Assembly (NCBI RefSeq): GCF_023856365.1
Contig: NC_064555.1
Location: 19,664,254 to 19,728,253, forward strand
DNA: 64,000 nt
From: Brienomyrus brachyistius
Lineage: Eukaryota > Chordata > Actinopteri > Osteoglossiformes > Mormyridae
Direction: 5' to 3'
The stretch's first letter is position 1, and every line of letters begins with the position of its first letter. The notes beneath the pieces were generated by a model that saw only the letters and a list, made by a program, of their open reading frames with translations, did no database searches and had not been told where the DNA came from. Below are positions 13,501 to 25,500 of the stretch, piece by piece. The translations under genes and the position numbers were made by a program.

Positions 13501-16500
13501 AGCAGGACCAGAAGCTGCTACTTCAGTACACCACATGACTTCATGCTCGTGCTGTTTCACAAGCAGCGACGACTTAGATGCTAAACAAGCAGGACGCTGA
13601 GCAGAGAGAAAGAAGCACTTTTAGGAAGTGAATGTGTCACTGCGTACGGGGGACAGGATGTCTTCACAGCAGAGATACAGGAGCCCTTCCGCCAACAGTC
13701 TGGGGCGAGACAAAGGTGCCTTGGATGAAGGATATTATCAGATGATGCTGAAGGCGACAGATGAGAGGAAAGGTACCCTTGCAATATAATTTTATGGTTC
13801 ATTAAATCTAGAAAAGTGGCCGACTTTGTCTTTACAGCTGTGGCTATTTTAATTTTATGTGATGAAGTTTTATCCGGAACAGTGACCATCTATGCATATG
13901 TTGCTGTGCGCATTACTTCTTAATGTTTTTTTTTTTTTAAACCTAGTTTTTGTGTGAAAAAGCTTTTTGCACTATGTTCAAATTATTTATGCAACCATAC
14001 TGTTACCCCACACAGCTATTCATTGAGACTAATAGAGGGGAAATCCCTTAAACATGACTCTCATGTTCACTATTGGCTATCTGCTGTGCTGATGGAAAGC
14101 AGCACAGCCAATCAAAACTGTGTACTCAGGGCAATAACATATGGTTGGACTCGATACCGTATTGTATTGGTTTATTTGCATACATGAACGCAATAAGACA
14201 GTATTTCAGTATATGTCTAAAACTGTGTCTAACGTTTAACCTTTTAAAAATAAAAAAGAAATGGAGAAATATGTTAAAGTAACTGTTTCTTTTCTCTGTA
14301 AAAATGTTATTTTCTGAATATAAATTATTGCACAAGAAGAACATAGTGTAGCAAACATGGATTATCAATCTCGCCTTGCATGATGAGTGAATGGTTGGAA
14401 ATTGACGGACATGTAATGAAATCCAGTATGTGTGACCACTTTTGGTGATATATGCAGATAGTTACTCTGGGAGAGGGCTGTTCTTGGACCTGGGGGGATA
14501 GCCCCCCCCCTTTCTCCTGTGGCGTTCTGTTTTAAATTAGACTGGTACAGTAGTTAAAAAAGACCAGCGACTCAGTTTTTACCATTGATTTATGTTGCTG
14601 GCTGGTGTTTCAAGCAAAGATGTTTGCTTTTGTGGTTTAAATGGTCGTTGCTGTATGCGGTGAAAATCAGATTTCTTTAGAGTGAAATTAAAATTTAAGC
14701 CAGTGGAACTTTGATTTATTATTGTTTTATTGCTCAGCTATTTTTCTCACGAAGAATTCTATCTGTTTATGCAGCTGGATATTTTACTGCAGCTTTTCTG
14801 GTTAAACACCATTGCCGAGTCTGGGGGGGAAGAGGGGCATTACCCTCTCAGATTTTCCTTTCGCCCACCCAAGAAATATTCAGCCAATAACAAAAACCTT
14901 TTTTTATTGACATTCTGATTGGTCAGTTTGGGCATGTAAAGCATTATACTATAAAATGATGCTATTCCATGAATGAGAAAGCTGACCAATCGAAATCTCT
15001 GATTGCTCCCCGTCCCCCAATCATGCGAGCCTAGTACCACATGCAAAAGCCCCTCTTCCAGTCTGACGAGTGGAATGCTGAGTTCAGTCTGTGCTCCCGA
15101 TGCCGTATTAACTCTGCTGTATATATTGGCCTGGTTGTCTCCATATTTGTGTCCTTCCACATGCCTGTGATGTCCTCCATGGTTATGAGATTGTCTGTAA
15201 TTGTGATTGATGTAAGAAACCCATGCTAATGTTTGTCCCTAAGGCTGGTTACTCCTATAGGTCACATAGGGTACTAACTTCTGAGGGGCTCGATTCATTT
15301 TGCCTCAGCCAGGGGGCGCCAGCGTTGATGCTCGCCTAGGGCGCCCCATCGACAAGCGCTAGTATTGTTTAGCCCTGCCCTGTGGATCGTGTGAGTGCCC
15401 CATTTCGATACTGGGGCACACTGTGCAAGCTGTTTCAGTTAAATTACATAAATTTTCTTCAATTTTGAGGATGTGGAGTTGCAAAATTGTCTTGGAGCAT
15501 AAATATACTTATGGCTCCAGGACGATGCAGCCATTGCTCTGTTTGCTCACCTTGTTCAACATGTTAAGATATTTCCTTTGAATATTTTACATTGGAAAAA
15601 CCAGCATAATTCTAAGTTCTTGTGGATCTTGAAAGCAAAACCATGCTTTAATCTAATGGGACAATTTATTCAATTTAGCTGTATCCTGGAAAATACTAAT
15701 TAAATCACTTGAAATATTGATGAAATGTATCCCCATTATTTGTGATTTCGTTTTGGTGGCCTTGAGCAGGCATATGCAGTCTCCTGAGGCACATGCTTGT
15801 ATCTCTCTGTCTGACGTGACGTTCCAGGGGACGTGCTGATGTTCCTGGCGTTTCAGTCGACCTATTTTAATTCCGGGGCTGGTGGGTCCCCCATACAAAG
15901 ACGTGCTCTGACAGGGCGTAGACACCACCGTCGGGCGCTCACCAAGAATCAGCCACTTTGCACAAACGATAAAACATGAGTAAAGCAAGTGGTGCAGGGG
16001 TGACCCCTAAAACTCCTACAGTCTTGGGCTGGCACTGCAATGCGTGTGTGTGTGTGTGTGTTTGCACAGGTTGTGGGGTAACTTAAACCTCTGTGCTTCG
16101 CTGAAACAGTTCACAGAAATACTACTATTTGGAGTTTTAACAGGTAAAAAGAGTTAGCTGGTCACGAGACCGTCGTGTGCTGTTAGTAAATCAGGGGTTG
16201 CTTTCTGAAACCTCCTAGATGTAACCTTTGGCTGAGGCCATTACCTGGCACAACCATTGTGATGTAATTGCAACGTTGTTGTTGTAAGGGTGCATTTCGC
16301 AAAGTGTGTTCAGGTAAGAATGCATATCGTTAAGGATGTGACAGCTGATTTTATTCTTTATTTTTTTTATTTACTGTTTTCATTTCTGCCCGAAATGGTC
16401 ATAGGCATTACAACATCTGGGATGGCAATGATCCTCAATCAGGGAGATTTTTACTTCAATCAACAGCATCCATTTGTTTAATCTTTGCTCTGTTGCTTCG

Positions 16501-19500
16501 TGTATGTCCTATTTAGCCAGTTTGTCTGTCTGCATATAGATAACGTCCTTCTTCCTGGCTGTACCGAAACTGGGCGCTGTCACAGAGGAGAATGGTGTAT
16601 CTCTTGCTGACCGTGCCGTTCTTCCTTGTGTTTCCCACAGATGAACGAGACAGGGTGCAGAAGAAGACCTTCACAAAATGGGTCAACAAGCACTTGATGA
16701 AGGTAGAGTCGCATCGCCTTCTTCAGCTGACACCACCCAGTTCAACATGTTAATGTTCAGTCTCCCTCGATTACCTGCACTAGCCGACGGAGCTCATGCC
16801 ATCGCGTGTCCCTTTACCCCATGGTGGACAGTTCCCATGTGAAACCAAAGACCAAGTCAAGCACCTGTTGCTGATCACTGATTACATACGCTTGTCTTCC
16901 TCAACAGTGTGTTATGGTCATGCAGCCTTGGAAAATTCATATTTAAAAGAGAAGGATTAAGTATGTGGAAAAATAGAGATTAACAACTGATAAGGAGAGA
17001 GTGGGGCTGACATACCTGAAAGTGTTTTTGATATATCAACAGAATTGTGTTATTGGTTAAACACTGTTTTTTATTACAACATTATGCTGATTGAATCACC
17101 CTGATCACATGGTTTTTATTTTCTGTATGGAAGGGCAGTTTGCATAATAATGTGATGGCTGCATTGTTGATGACTTGCAACTTCACTACCTCATTGTATT
17201 TGACAGTATAAGGTTTTCCTGGCCGCATTACAGTGGGCACCTCGGTATGAGTACTGAAGGGTCCCTTTCGATGTTGCTTGACAGCCTTCCTGTCATAAAC
17301 TTTCTGAAACCTCCTGGATGTAACCAAATGCCCTTTTCACTTTGCATTTTGCATTGTAAACCATATTTTTCGGACATCACCTCCTCCATCTTTGTCAGCT
17401 GAGCTGTCTGGTATTGGGCTCGGTAGAGCACAGTGTTTTCTGTAATCGATGAGGGTTACCCTGTAGTAATGGAGAGTTCAGTGAGACTTGTCATTCTACC
17501 ATGGTACTGGCCAGACATTTGAAAAGCATAGCCAATTCACTGAACTTCACTGACAGTTGTTATAGTTTTGGCTGGCTGTTTGGTGGGGTAGGGAATATAT
17601 ATATAATAAGCTTAATTTAACAGTCATGTTTGCTTGTTTGCACTGTTCGATGTGTTACAGTGCATTTCAGCCTGATAATGTTATGGTTATGCATATTAAT
17701 TTGGAAAAACAAAATGTAAGACATTAAATTGGGGGTGAAATACTATTACGCACGTTTAGGTTTGCAATAAACTAAAAGTTTGCACAAGCAGTTTTTTTTT
17801 CCAAATCTTTTTTTTTTTTTTCAAAGCATGTTGCCAGTGTTTTGCTGGTGAAAACTATGGAGGGATGGATTTTTTCCTGGCATGCAGCAGGAACAGCCGC
17901 CAGGCAGGCTATGGGAAGCAGTGTCGAGCACAGTGGCGAGCACAGTGGCGAGCGCAGAGCTGCTTTCACCGACAGAGAGGCACTTTCCCTTGGCGATTAT
18001 AGGTTTCGTTTGGACTTTCAAAGAGACTAACAATTCCAGAAACCTTTGAAAGGGGAAAAAATTATATTTGTGGAACCATAAATATATACAGTTCTAAGAC
18101 TGAAGATTAAGACTGGCTGTTTTCAGATTCTTAAATGCAACAGTATGGTAAGAGCTGTTTCTCAAAATAAACAAGCTCAAAGCCAGCTTAGAGTTTGTGG
18201 AAGCTCACAGGATCCTGCAAGACCATGACCGTCCGCGTTCTTCAGACATTTGGGTTTAAGTGTCGCATTTAGAGTGAAAATGTCCCATCTGACGCACAAT
18301 CCAGCACATCACCTGGGCAACACCATCCCTGCAGCCAAGCACAGCTTAACCCGTTTGGTTTGCTAAGCACTTACAGCTGGGGGAAGAAGCGTATCTTTCA
18401 GCAGCAGGACAGTAACAGAAGGCCAAGAAGGTCTTTTTTTTTACATGGCCTACATACTGCCCCCTACTGGCCTTAATGCTGTCTGTCCACTGACTGTCCC
18501 CGAAGCAGCTTGGAATTTGACAAATTTATAAAGAAGCCTTGAAAAGCTCAGCCTTGCATAGTCTGCTGTAGTCGGTACTTTCTTCAGGCAGGGATTTTAA
18601 TTTTTTTTATTTATTTACTTACAAGTGAGAGGAGGCCATTTGGCCCATCAAGCTCGTTTGGGGAGAACTTAACTAATAGTTGTTAAAATCTTATCTAGCT
18701 CTGATTTAAAGGAGCCCAGGGTTTTAGCTTACGCTACACTAACAGGAAGACTATTCCATACTCAAACTACACAATGTGTAAAGAAGTGCTTCCTCAAATT
18801 CAGTTTAAAATGTTCTCCCGCTAATTTCCATTTACCATTAAACCATTCAGTTTATATGCAGCAAACATTTTCCAAAATACTTCACAAAGTACCACGTATC
18901 TTAATTGATATTTTGTGATTGCTAAATAGCAATATTTTAACTGTAATTGATTTTTATAAATTACCTGAAGTTTCTGGCAGTGTCCCTGTGTAGTGTTTTT
19001 ATTGCTGGCAGTGTTTCCAGCACTGTGGCGGCACTGCATGTGTTCCAGCCTTTTCCCTTACTGAGCGCAAACCACTGGATGTCAGCTCTGTGAGTCATGA
19101 CTTTAATTAGCCTGTGGTCCCATGTACCATAGCCCCTCGTTGGTGGTTTATTCTACTTTTAATTAAAGTGTTTATAAAAATTATATTTAGGCTGTTTGAG
19201 AGGATGTTCCACAGCAAACTGTTGCAAAACATGGTACATTTGATGCTGTAGCATGGTAAGGCATGTCTGCTTTCACACAATAGCAGGCGGCGCCGTCATA
19301 TTCTCCTCAGTCCTGCCCACTCTCACTTTTATATCCAATCAGAAAGCAGGGTATTTCAGCTCAACAGTAAATGCCCATATTCTGCTATGAAGTGCTTCCG
19401 TCTTGCAGGGCGGCTGGGGGCTAAACCAGGCAGCAGGGGGCTCTGGGCTGCAGTCCATGGCGGAGCAGACAGCAGTGCTCCTTTAAATTTTACCTCCTTT

Positions 19501-22500
19501 ATATATCACCTCCCTGTTTTTGTTGGGGTTTTTTATAGGCAGGAAGCTTGAAAGCCACTTTTGTCACCGTGCTGCCAAACTAAGATGAGAGAAATGCTTT
19601 GTCTTATTTATAGTATTAAGTTACTCATATTGAATAGTATATTTTGGATCCAAAGTCTTTAGAATCCAAGTGTAATTTTTGGGTTATATTCTTAGCTGTT
19701 TATAGTCTAGTTAACCTCTTGCTCCACTGAGATGCATTTTGAAACTGTTTTGCATGCAAGCTAACTTGGTATGATTTTCTAAAAAGCATACCCTTAATAT
19801 ATGTTATTCAGGGAAAAGGTATACAGTATGTCTTCCGGACTATTTATTTTCCAATGAATACAACTTTTCAGATACGTGGGCGTTGTAGTTAAACCTCATT
19901 TTCTTTTATTCCTCTCTCAGTTATCACAACATCTTTAACGGCAGTTAGAGGTGAAAGATCGGACCAGGTGGTATCCTCCAGGGCAGATGGTAGAGGGCTC
20001 GTACAGAGTCAGCCAAATCCATTCAGTGACAGCATAAACACCCACTCTGGTAACTGCAGCTTTAGTGTAAACATGACTTGATGAGGACTTGTTTTTACTG
20101 CCAAGTTCACCTTCAGCTTTGTTAGAAGATCGTTTTATTCCGCCTATACACGTGCCATCCTTCAGCGGTTTACAGTCATTACTGAGCTAACCTTAGGATG
20201 ATTTGCTGCAGTTTGTTTTCGTGAGAATGTAAGGTTCCCACATCTGGGCCTGGTTTTTCTGCTCCAGATTAAGCACCGGATTCCTGGGTCCCAGAGTCAG
20301 ACAGACGGTAGCACATCTGGGTTACAAACACCATGGCTCTTCAGTTCTGGAGGAATGAGCAGGAATTTTTAACTGGCTGAATTGTTTCTATCACATAAAT
20401 CTTAGGCTTATGACCAAGCCAGAAAAATATGTGTTCTTAACCTCTCCCTTGGACAATATCAGACTGAGCACTATTTGACAGATGAGTTTTTGTTGTGTTT
20501 GAGTAAATATGTCATAAGCCCAATTGTCCAATCAGCCAGTAAACACTGGTTATGGTATCGAAATCATCATAATGAACAAAATAGAAGTATTGAATCCCTG
20601 TGATGCAAGCTGGGAAATCAATGAGGTGGCAAACCATCATGGAAATGGCTGGTTCAAATCCAGGGGACTGACTGTAATACCCTTGAGAAAGGAAGGTAAC
20701 CTGAACTGCTCAGTAAAAATTTAAAAATATACAGCTGTAGAAATAGGAAAGAACTTGCAAGTGACTTTGGATTGAGGTATCAGCTAATAAATTAGACTGT
20801 AATAGTGCCCCCTTGTTATAGCGTGTTCTGGGAGTTTTGAGCTATAAACCAAACTATTGTCTGGTGGAAGCAACATAATCTCTCCTAAATCTACCCGAGT
20901 GGTGCTGGAAGTGGATCCTATTCAGTGACGGATTTATCTTTCCATTGGAGTCAATAGGGAGGCAGAACTTCGTTTCCTTCCCTTTCAATCCTGCTTTATT
21001 CCTTCCCAATGCAGCCACTTGTAGCATAGTCCCCTGTGGGGCTCTCACAATGGAAACATGCCGAAAAGTAGAGGAGCAAGTGTTCTACAAAAGTAAGGGC
21101 CTGCTCCTTTCATCCAGTCATCCATCATCCTTTGGATTCAACAGCTACACTCCTCCCCTGGGAGAAACTCTTGACTTATCAAAGTGCTTTTTGGTAATGC
21201 AGGCTGGCTGCCCATTTTTTTTGACTTAGCTTCTAAACACAGTTGAAGTGCAACCTTTAAATTAGGCACTAAGCTGCATACAGAGTCACCCACGGTACTT
21301 AAGGGCTCTACGTATAAGGCGTTGTTTCCTTTCTCTCCTCACTCGCTCTGTCTTTATCTTGCATGCTGCATATTGCATGTGTTCAGTGCCTGGAGGATTC
21401 GTACAGCACACAGAGACCAGTGATTCTGAGGCCTGGTCCTATTTCTGGTGGGGGGGGGTTCTTTAAAACACATGTTATCTCATTAAAAGATACAGGTAAC
21501 CAGTAGACTGATGTTGATTAAATGACCAGAGGTATCTCAGTTTAGCAAACTTTTATTAAGAGACATCCATTGATCTTTCAACCACATTTTTTGTTTAGGG
21601 ATTTGTGGGGGGGGTCCATCTACACACTACAGACAATTTAAAGTTGTCCATTAGTCCTTTTAACTGGTGGCTTAATGGTTAGGGACGCACACTTGTAATT
21701 GTAAGATTGCAGGTTTGAATCCCTGACCAGCAAGGCACCACTGAGGTATCAAGGTACCGCCCCCAAGCGCTGCTCCCCGGACGCTGAATTAGCTGCCCCC
21801 TGCTATGTCACGTATGGGTTAAATGCAGAGAACAAGTTTTGTTGTGGTGTGTCAACAATGACAATTAATCACTAAATTCTGGGGAGAACAAGCCAGCTGC
21901 CGCCACCAAAGCAGAGGTGGAATTCGTTGTGCTACCCACTAAGCCACCATGTATTACGAAATGTTATTAAATCTAGATGAGCTAGTAAAAGCAGCCCTTT
22001 GGTATGTCAGTTACCCTATACAGTACCTGGCACATGCACCTCTGTCCCCAACCGTGAAGGACAAATTACTTCTATGGCCTATAAAGTTCTATTTACAATG
22101 GGATCCAGTAAAAGGGAATATAGGAACGGAAAATAATGCAGTGTCCTGCATTTTAAGTATTTTTTATAATTTATAATTGATTGGATGCCTGTCCCTTGCA
22201 GGGCACAAGGCATGGGACACTCTGATTGGATGCCTGTCCCTTGCAGGGCACAAGGCATGGGACACTCTGATTGGATGCCTGTCCCTTGCAGGGCACAAGG
22301 CATGGGGTACTCTGATTGGATGCCTGTCCCTTGCAGGGCACAAGGCATGGGTCACTCTGATTGGATGCCTGTCCCTTGCAGGGCACAAGGCATGGGACAC
22401 TCTGATTGGATGCCTGTCCCTTGCAGGGCACAAGGCATGTGACACCTTGATTGGATGCTTGTCCATTGCAGGGCACAAACTCACACACCAACATGCATTA

Positions 22501-25500
22501 AACACAATTTAAAACCAATTCACATAACTGCTGTTTTCTGACTGTGGGATGAATGGGGACAAAGCCAGGGCCGGGATGGAGGTGAGAGGTTGTCATGCTG
22601 CCCAACCCATGCTGCTCCATTCATATTTATCTGAATTTTTTTTTTTTTTAAAGAAAACATGTATTTATTTTACATCTGCTTTCTTGTTGATTTTCTCATT
22701 CTTTTGTTTCACTTCCACTCCATGTCTAACATCCATTTTCTGTTTCTCTCTTTGCATATACCTCTGTCTTTTCATCCTTCTTCCATTTTCTCCTTCATTT
22801 CTTCTCCCTGAAGCACTGGAGAGCTGAGGTAGGTGACCTCTGTGTGCAGGACTGCACAGAGCGCTGAATAGCTCGCATTCTCATCTGCATGCCCCCCGCT
22901 GTCCTCTGTGGATTCAGTACGGGCCCCTCGAGTGCCTCGCCTCTCTCTCTTTGCCTGCTTCATCAGGTGCTCAAATGCCCCTTTAATTAGGTTCCGTTTG
23001 ACCCACTAAGAAAAACATACCATTATACAGAAATGATATGTTTCAGTGGTTTAATTCATAAGAAGCATTGAGGCATTATGGAAAAGAATTGGTCACAAGC
23101 CACTCAGTGTCCAGCAGGACTGTGATTTTTGAGTCTTGATGTAACACTGTTGTATCCTCAATGCTACAGAATAGAATTCTAGGCTTTGTGTGCCTCGCTA
23201 TTTTCTGTTCAATTGCTAATCTTGTTCACTAATTGAATGTTTCACTTCTCACTAGAGGAGAGATAGAGTTTTGTACATTTCAGATCAACCTACAATGAAC
23301 TTCTTTTAAGTCTTTTGAGTGGCATATGTGCTTTTGAAAATCATGAAGTGAAAATGGAGCCTCTGTTGTGTTCGGACTGATGCGACCTTTCAGTAGGTTT
23401 TTTTTGTTCGAGTTACGGTGTCCCTACAGATTGTAGCCTGCTGGTTTTGCATACGATTTTCAGGAAAAAACAAAAACCACCCTTTCTTCATATGATAACG
23501 CAACCATATGCTTTACTTGCAGCACTGGTATTGTCTTTAACAGAGGAATTTCCAGTGGACCCAAAAGTCTGTGCTAAGTGCAGATGACGTCCCACTGGTT
23601 ATAAATCCTTCCATAAGAACCAGAGGCGTTGAGCTCATATGTCTTTGTCAGCCCTGAATTCCTATTTTAGCTGCTATGCTCAAAACTGCTTTTAAGTTCC
23701 TTAACTTCTTAACGATCCTTTGCTCCCTGTTCTAATAGCCACAGTTCGATAACCGCATACTTTGCGAGTATAGCCATGTACAGGCAGCGAGTCATTCCAA
23801 GGGCGTTTGGCTTGACTGAGGACAGTCTGCTGCTGCCGCTGACCCCCAGCAGCAGTGTTTAAGCCGTCCCAGTCCCGGTGTCCTGCCATTGCCAAAGATG
23901 TCCATTGACTCTACATGATGACATCTAGAAACTGACGCAGGCTTTTTGTCTTTCTGCTTATTGGTGTTTCGTATTAATACATGCTAAACAAGCGTAGGTG
24001 GCTGCAGTTTATGCATTAATTTGCAGTGTGTACCCGTAACATGCTGTTTTAGTCTGCATCAGTGGTGGTACAAGCCCATTCACCATCTCTTTCCCTTATA
24101 GGCTCAGCGACATATTTCTGACCTGTACGAAGACCTCCGAGATGGACACAACCTCATCTCCCTGCTGGAGGTGCTGTCTGGGGAGACGCTGGTGAGCGGA
24201 GCCTGAGCACGAGCCTCAGCACCCACCCCGGCCGCCTCCCTGGCCTCTCTGGCCTCCCCTTCCCACCTCTGCACCAGGCTGCTGCTTGTACTTCTCAAGA
24301 ATGAGCGACACTGCCTGCAACACTGAAGCACTGGGTTTATAGTGCATGAGTTGTTCCCAGGGATTGTTAAAAACCTACGAGTATTAGGCAAATATGCAGA
24401 ACATATGCTTGATTATTTTTTATTACGGTACCTGGCTTTGTTTCATTAACACATTAACTTTTTTCCCTTCATTCTGTGTCTTGTGTGTACGTTTAACTCC
24501 TTATTTTCCCTTTCTGCCTCTTGTTTGCTGGCCTTCCCCCTGACCTGTTGCCCCCTCCGGTCTGTTGCCCCCTCTGCCCTGTTGCCCAACCCTGTTGCCC
24601 CTCCCGCCCTATTGTCCTCTCCACCCTGTTGTCCCTCCTGCCCTGTTGCCCCCTCTGCCCTGTTGCCCCGTTCACTCTGTTGCCCCTTCCATCCTGTTGC
24701 CCCCCCTGCCATGTTGTCCCTCCCACCCTGTTGCCCCTCTCACCCTTGCCCCCTCTTTTGCACTGCTCTAACTGGGCTAGCCGCGGGAGCGTGACGTTAT
24801 CAGGAACTTGCGGTTGGTGAGTGGCTCTGAATCTTGAGCTCGTTGGCATGGCATGGGTCACTTCCATTGGCTGAGCTGAGCATGATGTCAGTCCTTACCG
24901 TCACATGTACATTTTCTTATTTTAATTTCTGAACAACATGAAGTGATAAGAACGCAATACAAATATCTATAATGATTCTTTATGACTCGTACTAGCAAAG
25001 AGGGCCACACAGAGTATTGCCTTGTTTTCTTGTCACTGTAGAGAAAACGCCCATTAGTTTAGTTTTCTGATATGCTGAAAGATCACAAAGACCTTTTTCA
25101 CTTATATGAAAAATATAAGCTAAACCTTCCATGTTGCTCATGTTCTTTTGGCCATTTGCCCCACTTTGGCCATGGTTTGTCATCTGTCTTTCCATCCGAA
25201 ACAGCATAAAACCATAACTAAGGTCACGGCATCATTCACAGCGAGCCAATCAGCGCTCGACTCATAGCGCAGTTCATCTTGCGATTGGCTGAGGCCGTGC
25301 ATGTGCTGCGTCGCGTCTGCACATTCACACTTAGCAGAGATGAGTCAGGTGATATTGGGTGTGGATTTTGGTGGATCTTTTCTTTAAGTGTACATAGTAC
25401 ATGAATGATTAGCACAGTTTTTATCTAAACTAAAAGTAACCTGTAGATTAATAGGTTTTAAAATTGAGTTCCACTGTGGTTTGGTATATGGCCGTTTAGA

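Larger units (their letters stand above)
7783..13657. other. Intron between the 7635 first exon and exon 1a
   Basis: No exon recognised. It holds a minus-strand SINE (9086-9402), a poly-G run (9557-9578), a short imperfect tandem repeat of about 19 bp with the core CACGCATG (10076-10135), and GA-rich sequence (13431-13480) before exon 1a. Scattered ORFs show no family features. Confidence 0.5.
16703..22813. other. Intron 2, part before micro-exon 2-alpha
   Basis: Large intron with no gene recognised. It contains an interspersed fish repeat (18604-18840), SINE remnants (20600-20740 and 21665-21872), a 45-bp tandem array (22178-22478) and a T/C-rich tract (22629-22813) leading into 2-alpha. 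Confidence 0.6.

Noticed and set aside
22164..22512. Five long overlapping ORFs on both strands, and a CRISPR-like regular array
   Set aside because: Created by the 45-bp tandem unit; there are no unique spacers, no cas genes, and this is a vertebrate genome.
24446..24867. Pro/Cys-rich and Gly/Arg-rich ORFs on both strands
   Set aside because: Translations of the CCTGTTGCCCC minisatellite; only the 36-nt micro-exon inside is real.
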